DNA from: Vibrio tapetis subsp. tapetis
Lineage (GTDB): Bacteria > Pseudomonadota > Gammaproteobacteria > Enterobacterales > Vibrionaceae
Direction of reading: 5' to 3'
Length of the DNA: 64,000 nucleotides
Assembly: GCF_900233005.1 (NCBI RefSeq)
Contig: NZ_LT960611.1
Coordinates: forward strand, 992,001 to 1,056,000
Under the pieces are notes generated by a model that worked only from the letters and a program-made list of their open reading frames with translations, had not been told where the DNA came from and made no database searches. The translations under genes were made by a program, and so were the position numbers. Below, piece after piece: positions 9,690-18,618 of this stretch. Every line of letters begins with the position of its first letter. Positions within the stretch are counted from its first letter, which is position 1.

Positions 9690-10139
9690 TCAATATTTCT
9701 TTAAAATATCAATGATTTGCTCCGTACTGTTTGCCGTGATAATCGCATCAATATCGTCATCATTTTGGAACAATTCAGATAACGCCATAATTGTATTGAT
9801 GTGACTATCTGAGTCCATCGCTGCGAGCGTAATTGAAAGGTAAACATCACCATTATCCTGAGACTCTAAATCAACGCCTTCTTTAAATACCGTCACTTGT
9901 AGAGCAGCTTCATTAACACCATCTTCAGGTCGAGCATGAGGCATAGCGATCTTGGGAGCCAAAACATAATATGCACCAATTTCATTATGTTTTGCCTTAA
10001 TCGCTTCGACATAACTAGATTTAATCTTATTGTTAGCTAGCAGTCTTGCGCATGTCACATCTAATGCTGCATCAACGGTCAAATTCTTTTCAGTGTTGAT
10101 TACGATGCCGTCGTTGCCAATTAAATCAAATAAACTCAT
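9690..10139 (-). CDS. PTS system EIIA component (mannitol/ascorbate type)
   Basis: A 149-residue EIIA of the PTS_EIIA_2 fold. The phosphorylated histidine is in 'APKIAMPHARPEDGV' (His68 counted from the chosen start). It takes phosphate from HPr and passes it to EIIB. The start at 10139 (MSLFDLIG) is preferred because its ATG overlaps the EIIC stop (ATGA); a GTG/ATG four codons upstream is possible. It is the last gene of the IIB-IIC-IIA operon. Confidence 0.88.
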   Translation of the reverse strand: MSLFDLIGNDGIVINTEKNLTVDAALDVTCARLLANNKIKSSYVEAIKAKHNEIGAYYVLAPKIAMPHARPEDGVNEAALQVTVFKEGVDLESQDNGDVYLSITLAAMDSDSHINTIMALSELFQNDDDIDAIITANSTEQIIDILKKY

Positions 10140-11392
10140 GAAACAATCCACCCTAGAACTAACCCTACAACGCCGAAATCAAAGTCTGCGAAAGTAGTAG
10201 CTTCAAGCCCTAAGCCACCTAGTACAGGAAGTAGCAGCATTGGCAAAAATGAAATGCATAGACCTTGCGTAAATGAGCCTAAAACTGCACCACGTAAACC
10301 ACCTGTTGCGTTACCATAAACACCAGCGGCACCGCCAACGAAGAAATGAGGCACAACGCCCGCAACTATAATTGTCCAACCAAGGGCACCTTGCACCGCC
10401 ATTGCTAGAAGACCTGCTGAAAATGAGCATAAGAAACCAATTAATACCGCATTTGGAGCGACAGGGAACACCATAGGACAATCAAGTGCAGGTTTTGCAC
10501 CTGGTACCAATTTATCGGAAATCCCTTTAAAAGCAGGAACAATTTCAGCAATCAACATTTTTACACCCTGCAGTACGATGTAAACACCACCAGCAAAGAT
10601 AAGTGACTGCATAAATGTAAATACGACCCAGTTTTGACCACTTGAGATGGTTTCTACAAACTCGCCTCCAGCAATAACCGACGCAAGCATGAAGAAAACC
10701 GACATCGTTGTTGCAACTGCAACTGGAGTATCTCGCAAGAACATCAAACTCTTAGGAACTTGAATATCTTCCGTTGTTTTCGAAGTATCGCCGAATTTAC
10801 TACCAATGAATCCGGAGACAATGTAAGAAAGTGTTGAAAAGTGACCAATGGCAAGTTGGTCTGTACCCATAACCTTCTCGGTATATTTTTGACCAAGAGC
10901 TGGCATTACAACCATTAATGTACCAACAATGATTGAACCAATGGCAACAAGAACAGTACCAGTGATGCCCGCTGTCGATAAAATTACCGCGACAAGCATT
11001 GACATAAACATGGTGTGGTGGCCCGTCAAGAAAATGTACTTTAAAGGTGTTAATCGAGCCCAGATAATATTCACGATGAAGGCAAAAAACATGATTAATG
11101 CCATTTCATAACCAAAAGCTTCTTGAGCTAATGCTACGATCGCTTCATTATTTGGAATAACGCCACTTACACCAAAGGCTTCAGAAAAGACCACAGAGAA
11201 GTTATTTAGAGCACCGACTAACGCACCTGCTCCAAATCCCAGAATTAAAAAACCCATTACGGTTTTAATTGTGCCTTTCAGTATTGTAGATATATCTGCT
11301 TTTTGAGCAATGAGCCCAACAAAAGCAATTAAACCAACCATAATTGCAGGTTCTTTTAATAAACCAAGCATAAATTCGAAAAAGTCTTTCAT
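10136..11392 (-). CDS. PTS system EIIC permease, ascorbate (UlaA/SgaT) family
   Basis: A 418-residue, strongly hydrophobic permease with about ten predicted membrane segments. 'GLLKEPAIMVGLIAFVGL' near the start, 'FLTGHHTMFMSMLVAVIL' and 'VAPNAVLIGFLCSF' are typical of the UlaA family of the ascorbate-galactitol PTS group. It moves and phosphorylates a sugar or sugar acid with its EIIB and EIIA partners. No lactonase, decarboxylase or epimerase genes for ascorbate lie nearby, so the true substrate is open. It is ten bases downstream of EIIB. Confidence 0.88.
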   Translation of the reverse strand: MKDFFEFMLGLLKEPAIMVGLIAFVGLIAQKADISTILKGTIKTVMGFLILGFGAGALVGALNNFSVVFSEAFGVSGVIPNNEAIVALAQEAFGYEMALIMFFAFIVNIIWARLTPLKYIFLTGHHTMFMSMLVAVILSTAGITGTVLVAIGSIIVGTLMVVMPALGQKYTEKVMGTDQLAIGHFSTLSYIVSGFIGSKFGDTSKTTEDIQVPKSLMFLRDTPVAVATTMSVFFMLASVIAGGEFVETISSGQNWVVFTFMQSLIFAGGVYIVLQGVKMLIAEIVPAFKGISDKLVPGAKPALDCPMVFPVAPNAVLIGFLCSFSAGLLAMAVQGALGWTIIVAGVVPHFFVGGAAGVYGNATGGLRGAVLGSFTQGLCISFLPMLLLPVLGGLGLEATTFADFDFGVVGLVLGWIVS

Positions 11393-11402
11393 AATTACAC
11401 CT

Positions 11403-11672
11403 CTACTTGAATGAATTTAACTGTTCTTCAATCGATGCCTTATCAAATATATTCTTAAGGCTAATTACATTCTCTTTTCCTGACTCTTTTAGTTGATTAG
11501 CTATATCTGTTGCTGCGACCCAAATATCAGCATTACTCGATGCCGCTGACGATAGATCTTCATGATCAATCTCAGCTTCAAAACCAATTTTTTTAGCTAC
11601 TTCTTTTACTGCCATTTCCATCATCAGGGAAGTGCCAAGACCATTACCGCAAACTACAAGAATCTTTTTCAT
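11403..11672 (-). CDS. PTS system EIIB component (ascorbate/lactose-type fold)
   Basis: An 89-residue EIIB. The active cysteine is Cys8 in 'ILVVCGNGLGTSLMMEM', the standard P-loop-like phosphocysteine motif. It is the first gene of the leftward PTS operon, with a CRP-like site about 120 bases upstream. Confidence 0.9.
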   Translation of the reverse strand: MKKILVVCGNGLGTSLMMEMAVKEVAKKIGFEAEIDHEDLSSAASSNADIWVAATDIANQLKESGKENVISLKNIFDKASIEEQLNSFK

Positions 11673-11790
11673 AATATTTGTCTCGATTGGATTTAATATT
11701 GGAGAATTTCTATTCTCTTAATGTGTTTGAGCATAGTAATGGAAACGCCTTCCCTCAAAAACGATCTGAATCACAAACTCAAAATGAGAT

Positions 11791-11806
11791 TGCGATCGTG
11801 ATCACA
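11791..11806. promoter_or_regulatory. Candidate CRP (cAMP receptor protein) binding site
   Basis: TGCGATCGTGATCACA matches TGTGA-N6-TCACA with one mismatch and exact spacing. It lies 119 bases upstream of the EIIB start, in position to activate a carbon-source PTS operon. Flanking GAGAT/ATCTC half-sites might bind a further regulator. The region 11673-11959 holds no other feature I can support. Confidence 0.55.
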
Positions 11807-11959
11807 TTAAATTGCAGTTTAATCTCGAAATGAGAGATCGATCAAATCTAGTTTCTTGTATGAATATGCAACATTTTCACTAGAAGACGTAATAGATAGT
11901 TGAAATTTTAATTCTTAATATTGGAGGTAATCAGAATCGCTAATAAAAGAAGGTAATTA

Positions 11960-12439
11960 CTATTTTCCATAGTCAGTAAGCATTTTTTTAAGCATGCTAT
12001 TAACATCTTTAGTTTTTTTATTTCGCTTAGTTAACTGACTTAGAGAGGTGGGTAATACAGAGTCTGTTGACTCACTATCGTCATCATCGATTTTGTCTTT
12101 CATTTTTTGAACTGCTGGCAGTAACATGCGGATTTCTACATTTTCGCTATTAACAAGTACTACAATATTTTCAGACTCCACTTGAGTAATAGTTAACAAA
12201 CCATGCTTTACCGATTCAACCTGCTCACCAACCATAATAGAATCTGGTGCAACGGTGCGATCTGTTAGTTGCCCTACACGCAATTTTGAAGCACTGATTG
12301 CACGTATATTTCCAGTATTCTCAAAGGCAACAATGACGGTATGTGTATTGTAATACTCAACTACAGTCACATAGCCATGCCTATTTGTTTTGAATTGAGC
12401 TCCTATTTTCATATCATGCGGAGCGTCCATTTTCTTCAC
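11960..12439 (-). CDS. Small protein with two KOW-like repeats, function unknown
   Basis: A 159-residue soluble protein. Residues 10-58 ('IGAQFKTNRHGYVTVVEYYNTHTVIVAFENTG...') and 68-115 ('VGEQVESVKHGLLTITQVESENIVVLVNSENVE...') are two copies of a short beta-rich unit of the kind found in many phage proteins and homing endonucleases ('G..V.V.EY.n...v.VrF..TG'). The C-terminal 40 residues are acidic then basic and low in complexity. No signal peptide or membrane segment. A single gene, facing the PTS operon's promoter region. No function is assigned. Confidence 0.6.
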   Translation of the reverse strand: MKKMDAPHDMKIGAQFKTNRHGYVTVVEYYNTHTVIVAFENTGNIRAISASKLRVGQLTDRTVAPDSIMVGEQVESVKHGLLTITQVESENIVVLVNSENVEIRMLLPAVQKMKDKIDDDDSESTDSVLPTSLSQLTKRNKKTKDVNSMLKKMLTDYGK

Positions 12440-12844
12440 TTACTTCCTCTCTTGCTTTCAATAGATGTTGTACCAGATTAGTTTAAATACTATTTAATCT
12501 GTTAGACCTATCCAAATTATATACCCATCCTCTCATAAGGTGAATCCTAGAAGTGTAATGAAGTGATTAAAAGCAAATGCAATGAAAGAAACAGGCAGCT
12601 CAAGAAAGGGAAGGAGAACCCACGAGATCGTTATGCAAAAGCCAGAAGCTAGTACCTATAATCATGGGTTCTCTTAAGCGTCGATCATCCTTGTTGAATG
12701 ATCCTATTGCGAGAAAAACTGAACCACTCAACTGAAAATGCTCGTGCACCCAGTTGATGCAGCGGCTCTATCCATCACGGAAGCAATACGGTGGCAATTA
12801 AAGAGGCAACAATTGAAGGACAGGCACCTCTATCCAGACTCCCT
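12440..12844. other. Intergenic stretch without a recognisable gene
   Basis: No convincing open frame. It holds an inverted repeat with nine-base arms GAGAACCCA (12614-12622) and TGGGTTCTC (12665-12673) around a 42-base loop. This could be a structured transcript or the edge of a decayed element; neither is supported further. Confidence 0.4.
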
Positions 12845-14038
12845 TTAGAATGACAAGTTCATAGTCTTATCGGTAAACTGAATCATCTCAATGTTAGACA
12901 AGGTATTTTGGCCGTCTCGTTAGCTGACCATGTCCGTAAGCATCGTAGTATTGTTATCCAACGTTTTGATTTGATACTCAGCTTCCTTACCGTGAACAAT
13001 CACGGTGTTAACACCTGCGTTGCCTGTCACAATATTATCGAAACCATTAAGCTCAACATTACTGTTATTAGAACCAGAAAGGGTTACCTGAGCCAAATAC
13101 TGAGCATGGTGGCTGTAGGACGTTTTAGGGTCGAACGTTAACTTGAACGTCCCTTCAAATGTATCGGCGATATACGCATTATAAGTCAGCACCGGAGAAA
13201 AGCTTTGTTCAACAAGCTGCTGCGCATCCGCATCATATGTAACAAAATCAGCACGATTTTTAACCTGGTACAACCCCCACATGCCATTGCCATCAAAAGC
13301 GCCCCAAAGCCCATAATAACTGTCGATGACCGTAGCAAAGTACTCTTGGTCGACACTGATTTCCTGCTGCCACTCTTGCAGTATTTCCGCAGGTGGCATG
13401 TAGGCACGACCAAGCGCTTGTTGCTGGATCGTATTCAATTCTTGTTGGAACTTCGGCAATGCCGTTTCACCCGCGTTAGGCGCATTAAGTACCCCGATAC
13501 CGTAGTCGTGTACTAAGTGTAGGATTTCTTCATACGACGCATCCCGATGATTTTCATAATCTTGCTTAACATACCAAGCCCCACCCTCAACTTGGATCTC
13601 TTGTTCAAACAAAGGTTGGCCGTCAAGATCGTCGTTGTACTTCGGAGCATCGTAATAGTTCATGAGCTTTAAGATCGCCCCGTTATTCGCCATTGCATTC
13701 GCAACCTGACGCTTTTGCTCGGCCGTGCCATATTTGGCCCCTGCTACTGGCGTTAAGTAGTGATTCAGCACATTCACCGCTTTTACAATTTGAAAGTCTG
13801 ATAGCCTGTCCATGATCAAAATATGAATCGCTTTGCCATTTGGAGCCTTCACCGCCACATAACGGTTGTATCCCGCTTTGGCATAGGCCGAGAACTGTGC
13901 TGGAACCGCATCTATTTGAATCCCATGGACGACCGATGGCAACACCAAAGAAGCGTCTGTTGATGCATTTTCAGTTGTGCTATTACAGCCCGAGATAAGA
14001 ACACTTGATAGTAATAAAGATAACGGCAATTTTTGCAT
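12845..14038 (-). CDS. Lipoprotein with putative metal-site helix, premature stop near the C-terminus
   Basis: The open frame 12920-14038 gives a 372-residue lipoprotein (lipobox 'LISGC' at residues 15-19). A central helix 'YEEILHLVHDYG' with spaced Glu and His recalls zincin-like metal sites without being a canonical HExxH. The C-terminus ends abruptly at 'TTMLTDMVS' followed by TAA at 12920-12922. Reading on in the same frame gives 'RDGQNTLSNIEMIQFTDK...' up to the next stop at 12845-12847. 'DRDG..TLSNIE.IQF' is the usual continuation of this beta-rich domain in surface and calcium-binding proteins, so the TAA looks like a recent nonsense mutation removing about 24 residues. Function unknown. 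Confidence 0.65.
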
Positions 14039-14189
14039 GATTTACTCTCTCATTTTCGTCGTGCCACCAACTTACCTTAGCAGCGACGAAAACAAGTGGA
14101 GCAAAGTGGTAATTGGACATTTTGGTACATGTGCTTACAGAGAAAGACAGATCGTAGACAGGGCTAAGTTTTGACATACTCACGAGTGA

Positions 14190-14378
14190 CTAATTGTTCA
14201 TTTCGGTTTTAATTTTTAGCATTCTCTTTCTGAGCTCATTCTTAAGAATATTGGCGGAATAAGGCGTCATGGCCTTCCATTGTTGACACTCCTTTCTGGT
14301 TCTTCCGCAGCCCAAACACCAACCCTTAGCGTTTGAGAAATCACATAAATCGATACAAGGGCTTTTATTCTTTTTCAT
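14190..14378 (-). CDS. DUF1289 family protein
   Basis: A 62-residue protein with the family pattern: 'SPCIDLCDF', then 'GWCLGCGRTRKE', then 'W'. Four cysteines (C-x3-C ... C-x2-C) suggest a small metal site. These proteins are widespread in proteobacteria and of unknown function. A lone gene between the lipoprotein and the ABC importer. Confidence 0.8.
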   Translation of the reverse strand: MKKNKSPCIDLCDFSNAKGWCLGCGRTRKECQQWKAMTPYSANILKNELRKRMLKIKTEMNN

Positions 14379-14396
14379 TGTTAGCGTCTCACCTTA

Positions 14397-14422
14397 ACGT
14401 GCTCGTTGCCGAACGAGCACGT
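14397..14422. terminator. Stable hairpin downstream of the ABC importer operon
   Basis: Eleven-base perfect stem ACGTGCTCGTT / AACGAGCACGT with a four-base loop. It lies 30 bases past the permease stop on the minus strand. No clear U-tract follows, so it may protect the mRNA 3' end rather than terminate alone. Confidence 0.55.
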
Positions 14423-14451
14423 AGTAAAAGATTTAGTCATACTCGTTCACG

Positions 14452-15447
14452 CTACTTGCGCCAAACAAGATAGAGAACAAACAAACCACCGAGCGCCGCC
14501 GTAACGATACCGACAGGTAATTCTTGTGGGGCCAAAATCGTTCGGCTTACCAGATCACCCAGCAACAAAGTAACCGCGCCCCACAGTGCGATTAACGGAA
14601 GCGCGCGCTTATGGATAACACCTGAAAAAGGACGAACGAGGTGTGGCACCATGAGCCCAATAAAGCCGACAACACCGGTGAGTGACACAATGGCCGCAGT
14701 ACAAAAAGCACAGCAGAGAAAAATCTCACTTTGCAACCGATGAACATTAATCCCCAATGAACGTGTGGTTTGCTCACTGACTAATAACGTATCGAGTTCA
14801 CGATAACGCTTGGCGATCAATACAACAAGGCAAAGCACACCCGCTGCTGCAAATATCAAGTTGTCCCAGCGAGCGAGCCCTAAGCCTCCCATCGTCCAGA
14901 ACAAGATAGAACTTGCCGCACGCTGATCTCCTGAATAAATGAGAAAACTGGTAATAGCACCAAACAAAAACGAGATGGCTAAACCACATAATATAAGGTT
15001 GTTGTTGCCTTGCTTTTTTTGTATTGAAAAAAGAACCAGTACTGCGGTGGCTGACACGATTCCGCCCGTAAATGCCGCAATTGGAAGTGACCATACGCCG
15101 AGGGCATCCCCGAGTTGAGTGATGATCAACACCGCACCAGCGGAAGCTCCGGAGGACAAGCCAAACAGAAATGGATCGGCCAAGTCATTTCTGGTCGAGG
15201 TTTGCAGTAGCGCCCCAACCATAGCAAGCCCTGAACCTGCAATAACGGCCAGCAGTGCTCTGGGCAACCTAAAATCAATCAGTATTCGGCTGGTCATGCT
15301 CACCTCATCATCATTGAAAGAACGTAACCCTGTTAACACCTCTTTCAAAGACAAAGGGACAGACCCGAATTGTAAACTCAGAATAAATGCGAGCAGCATG
15401 GCAGCAATTCCAACTAACCAGGCCACTCGATATTTGTTAAGTATCAT
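14452..15447 (-). CDS. FecCD/BtuC-type ABC transporter permease
   Basis: A 331-residue permease of the FecCD family with about ten membrane segments. 'DFRLPRALLAVIAGSGLAMVGALLQTSTRNDLADPFLFGLSSGASAGAVL' shows the two family signatures (R-LPR...G-LA..G...Q ; NPLA-P.LLG...GA). 'GFIGLMVPHLVRP' is the coupling-helix region that meets the ATPase. It imports metal chelates such as ferric siderophores, haem, cobalamin or other metallophores. Third gene of the leftward operon, 23 bases after the binding protein. Confidence 0.9.
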   Translation of the reverse strand: MILNKYRVAWLVGIAAMLLAFILSLQFGSVPLSLKEVLTGLRSFNDDEVSMTSRILIDFRLPRALLAVIAGSGLAMVGALLQTSTRNDLADPFLFGLSSGASAGAVLIITQLGDALGVWSLPIAAFTGGIVSATAVLVLFSIQKKQGNNNLILCGLAISFLFGAITSFLIYSGDQRAASSILFWTMGGLGLARWDNLIFAAAGVLCLVVLIAKRYRELDTLLVSEQTTRSLGINVHRLQSEIFLCCAFCTAAIVSLTGVVGFIGLMVPHLVRPFSGVIHKRALPLIALWGAVTLLLGDLVSRTILAPQELPVGIVTAALGGLFVLYLVWRK

Positions 15448-15470
15448 TAAACGCTCAACTATCTTGTTTC

Positions 15471-16451
15471 TTATTGAGCTACGAACGCATTTGCGAGCTT
15501 CTCGATAGCTCCTATATTGGCCGGCCCTGGCGTTAGTTGCTCATAGCGTAGCTTGACATAACGACCAGTTCTTACCGCATTGGTATGCTTCATTAAAGGG
15601 TGCTGCTCAAGAAAACGTTGTAATGAATCTGCACCACTGGCTGTTTGATAGTCGAGTAGGATAATGACGTCTGGGTTTTCACGTGCGACGTTTTCCCATG
15701 ATGTCCTGCCCCAACTGGTTTCCATATTGCTGGTGATACTGCGCCCACCCGCGGCTTCTATCATGGCATTTGGCATCGCATATTTTCCGGCTGTAAAGGG
15801 TTTGTCTTCTCCTGAATCAAACAGAAAAACTTTTGGCGTGGTATTCGTACTGCCTGCTTTATTTTGTCGCTCTGTTACTTTTTTCAGCCTCGCTTTCCAA
15901 GCTTTTACTAAGGTTTCGGCTTCTGACTGTTTATCAAAGATAACCCCTAGTTTTTTCATGTCATCGTAAAGCAATGCCATGCTCGCACCATTACTCGTTT
16001 TTTGAGCATGAATGCAACTTTCTGACAGCACTAACGTATTGATGCCGTATGGCTTGAGTGTTTGTGGCGTAACGTCACCGCCGACTTTCATTCCATAGTT
16101 CCAGCCAGCGAAAAAGAAGTCTGCCTCTGCTGCAATGAGCCTTTCCAACGATGGGTATTTTGGTGCCAGCTCGGGGATCTCCCCTAACCTGTCATTAAAT
16201 GATGATGACATTTTATACCAGCCCGTAATACCGGTGACGCCGACCATGCTTTCTTGAAGGCCAAGCGCAAACGCCATCTCACTCATATTAATGTCGTGCA
16301 CCACGGCCCGTTCAGGACGTTTTTCGATGGTCAATGGGGTACCACAGTTATCAACGGTTACTGGGTATTGGGTGTGAGTTTCGCTCGCGTTAGCAACTGA
16401 AACTGAAATGGGTAAAACAAACAACAGAGTGGGAATTAAAGACCACTTCAT
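15471..16451 (-). CDS. Periplasmic metal-complex binding protein of an ABC importer
   Basis: A 326-residue exported binding protein of the BtuF/FecB class. It has a signal peptide (MKWSLIPTLLFVLPISVSVANA), 'TIEKRPERAVVHDINMSEMAFALGL' and 'IIAAEADFFFAGWNYGMKVGG'-like clamshell segments. The stop-start junction with the ATPase is TAATG, showing coupling. The ligand is not readable. A histidine-rich tail on the partner ATPase and a Zur-like palindrome upstream point to a zinc-responsive metallophore or cofactor system rather than classical iron, by inference. Confidence 0.87.
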   Translation of the reverse strand: MKWSLIPTLLFVLPISVSVANASETHTQYPVTVDNCGTPLTIEKRPERAVVHDINMSEMAFALGLQESMVGVTGITGWYKMSSSFNDRLGEIPELAPKYPSLERLIAAEADFFFAGWNYGMKVGGDVTPQTLKPYGINTLVLSESCIHAQKTSNGASMALLYDDMKKLGVIFDKQSEAETLVKAWKARLKKVTERQNKAGSTNTTPKVFLFDSGEDKPFTAGKYAMPNAMIEAAGGRSITSNMETSWGRTSWENVARENPDVIILLDYQTASGADSLQRFLEQHPLMKHTNAVRTGRYVKLRYEQLTPGPANIGAIEKLANAFVAQ

Positions 16452-17266
16452 TAGGCGGCTCCTATTAAAGATAAATGGTGATGAGGTGATGCAGCTTCAA
16501 AATGATGAATCGTGCTATGCATGTGTGGGTGGCTAAAGGGAATAACCCGAAGCCCAAAAACAGGGGTAATGAAATCGTCTCGCATAAGCGTATCTGGCGG
16601 GGCAAAGGCCACCATCTTTTGCTCCGACATTAAGAGAATATTGTCTGCGAAAGGCGTGACTAGCGGTAAATCATGCAGCACAACAACAGAGGCAATCCCT
16701 CGATGTTTGATGAGCTTGAGCAGATCGAGGCGAGCAAGCGGGTCGAGATGATTGGTTGGCTCATCTAACAGAAGAAGCCTGGGCTCTTGAGCAAAGGCAC
16801 GCGCAATACTCGCACGTTGCTGCTCTCCGCCAGAGAGCTCACCAAAGTGTCGATGACGTTTGTGCGAAAGACCGACATCTTCAATGGCTTGTTTAACTGC
16901 CCTATCGTGCTCTTTCTTGCTGCAGCAAAACGTGTGTGGAACTCGGCCTAGATAAACATACTCGCTAACACTCAAACGCGGATCGACGTGTTCATGCTGT
17001 GCAACAACCGCGACTCTTTTCGCCATTTCCTGCCTTGGCAGATGCTCTACTCGGCTACCAAACATCTTAAGCTCGCCAGATACCACGCGATACTCGCCCG
17101 TGATCACTTTTAGCAAACTCGATTTTCCGCTGCCATTAGGGCCGATAATGGCAACACATTCGCCTTCACAGACATCAAACGTCACGTCTGACACAGCCCG
17201 CCAATGAGCAGGGCCATCAGCACATAGACTTTGAACGGACAATATAGGCTTATTTAACTTTTCCAT
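16451..17266 (-). CDS. ABC transporter ATPase (FecE/BtuD-type) with His-rich tail
   Basis: About 271 residues. Walker A 'GPNGSGKSSLLK', signature 'LSGGEQQRASIARAF', Walker B 'LLLLDEPTNHLDP' and the switch histidine 'VVLHDL' are all intact. The last 35 residues contain many histidines (HPHMH, HHFEA, PHHHL), unusual for this class and suggestive of metal sensing or binding. The start is set at 17266 (MEKLNKPIL), because the longer frame to 17314 would begin inside the Zur-like palindrome. The ribosome site is weak. First gene of the importer operon. Confidence 0.87.
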   Translation of the reverse strand: MEKLNKPILSVQSLCADGPAHWRAVSDVTFDVCEGECVAIIGPNGSGKSSLLKVITGEYRVVSGELKMFGSRVEHLPRQEMAKRVAVVAQHEHVDPRLSVSEYVYLGRVPHTFCCSKKEHDRAVKQAIEDVGLSHKRHRHFGELSGGEQQRASIARAFAQEPRLLLLDEPTNHLDPLARLDLLKLIKHRGIASVVVLHDLPLVTPFADNILLMSEQKMVAFAPPDTLMRDDFITPVFGLRVIPFSHPHMHSTIHHFEAASPHHHLSLIGAA

Positions 17267-17291
17267 AAGAGAGCCAAAACATGATTTATCA

Positions 17292-17315
17292 ATTGATATG
17301 TTATAACATAACAAT
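17292..17315. promoter_or_regulatory. Candidate Zur operator
   Basis: A 24-base near-palindrome centred on the perfect 12-base palindrome ATGTTATAACAT (17298-17309), flanked by ATTG and CAAT. The GTTATAAC core is characteristic of gammaproteobacterial Zur boxes. It lies 26 bases upstream of the importer ATPase start, where repressor binding would block the operon when zinc is ample. Confidence 0.6.
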
Positions 17316-17615
17316 TAATAATGTTTATTGTCAATTATAGAACTGGATAACGTAAGACGATGTGATTGGTGGCTAAGCGCTAACTAAGCGATCCCTGTGA
17401 ACCCACACCAAGTTAGTCACCGGCAAGATAGTCGCTAACTCATTCTTAACTTAGCTCACTAACAACGAATCTCGATGGTCACGAAAGTGCGTCATTAACA
17501 GCGCAAATACCCGCCCCGGCATTACATTTTTCCAACTCCTTACTTACGTTTATTTCACTCTAAATTTACCTGAGGCCAGCCACAATACTTGTGACATTCA
17601 CAAGGAGAACTGGAA
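17316..17615. other. Intergenic stretch between divergent genes; one short degenerate repeat
   Basis: No gene seen. 17397-17426 resembles 50875-50904; both contain AAGTTAGTCAC with similar flanks (CACC/CACT before, CGGCAA/TAGCAA after). The DUF2860 gene's ribosome site (AAGGAGAA) is at 17600-17607. Confidence 0.35.
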
Positions 17616-18578
17616 ATGAAGATCCACGTATTATTGCCACTGAGCATGCTATTAAGCTCAAATGCTTTTGCCGAATTAGATAAAGAAGGATTGGGCGGTG
17701 AGATTAGTTTATTAGCAGGATTTAGTAATGAAACAAGTAATTCTGATGATACAAAAACAGGCAACTTAAATAGTGGCGGTGAGACAAAATCGAGCGCCAT
17801 GTTCGTGCCAATTGGACAGCTACGTTATACCTTTGGTCAAGATAATGACAAACAAGTTTTCTTGGGGAGCTCCAGAGGAGACATTATTGAGGGACTTTTT
17901 GCTTTGGAGTTAGGCTACTCGTTTGAGTACGGCAATGATTCAATCATGTCTTTGTCTTATCTTCCGACCATTGCTGCCGGAGATGTATGGGAAGATCCAT
18001 TTATTTCAAACACCAAAAGGAAGAAAACAAAGATCTCGGGTGATACCTTTAGGGTACAGGTCGACAACTTCTTAGATATTGGGCTGTCTGGTGATTTTGC
18101 TTTTTACAAGCAGAAGATTGAAAACGAACAATCGGGGAAACACCTAAGTGCTAACCCCTCAGTATTACAGCGAGATGCAAAAGGCTATTACGCAAGTTTT
18201 TCAATGGGATTACCCATTAGTGATACCTCCTTTCTAGAGCCTTCTTTCTCATATCAAAGACACCTTGCCGATGGAAATGCCGTCTCTTTTTCTAAATATA
18301 GCGCTTCTTTAACCTACCTAATGATGGTCGATGACCATGCATTTTCACTCAACGGAGACTACAGTTACAGCTCCTATGATGCAAAAAATCCGGTGTTTAA
18401 TACTATTCGAGTGGACCACGGATACAGTTTGAACTTAGGGTATGAATATCAAGATTTTATGGGATGGGATGATTGGGGGTTAAATGCGCTAGCGGGTTAC
18501 TCTAATTCTAATTCAAACATCGCTTTCTATGAGACCAAAGGTTACTTCCTTGGTGTCGGTATGAGCTACCATTTTTAA
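17616..18578 (+). CDS. DUF2860 family outer-membrane beta-barrel protein
   Basis: A 320-residue protein with a signal peptide (MKIHVLLPLSMLLSSNAFA), then 'LDKEGLGGEISLLAGFSNETSN', the typical DUF2860 opening. The rest alternates polar and aromatic residues and ends 'GYFLGVGMSYHF', a terminal aromatic of outer-membrane barrels. The family is common in Vibrio; its role is not known. Strong AAGGAG ribosome site. A lone gene ended by the hairpin at 18585-18613. Confidence 0.85.
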   Translation: MKIHVLLPLSMLLSSNAFAELDKEGLGGEISLLAGFSNETSNSDDTKTGNLNSGGETKSSAMFVPIGQLRYTFGQDNDKQVFLGSSRGDIIEGLFALELGYSFEYGNDSIMSLSYLPTIAAGDVWEDPFISNTKRKKTKISGDTFRVQVDNFLDIGLSGDFAFYKQKIENEQSGKHLSANPSVLQRDAKGYYASFSMGLPISDTSFLEPSFSYQRHLADGNAVSFSKYSASLTYLMMVDDHAFSLNGDYSYSSYDAKNPVFNTIRVDHGYSLNLGYEYQDFMGWDDWGLNALAGYSNSNSNIAFYETKGYFLGVGMSYHF

Positions 18579-18584
18579 AAACCA

Positions 18585-18613
18585 AAAGGGTTGGTCGAAT
18601 TGACCAACCCTTT
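18585..18613. terminator. Bidirectional Rho-independent terminator
   Basis: Twelve-base stem AAAGGGTTGGTC / GACCAACCCTTT with a five-base loop. It separates the rightward DUF2860 gene from the leftward sensor kinase gene. Confidence 0.85.
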
Positions 18614-18618
18614 ATCAA

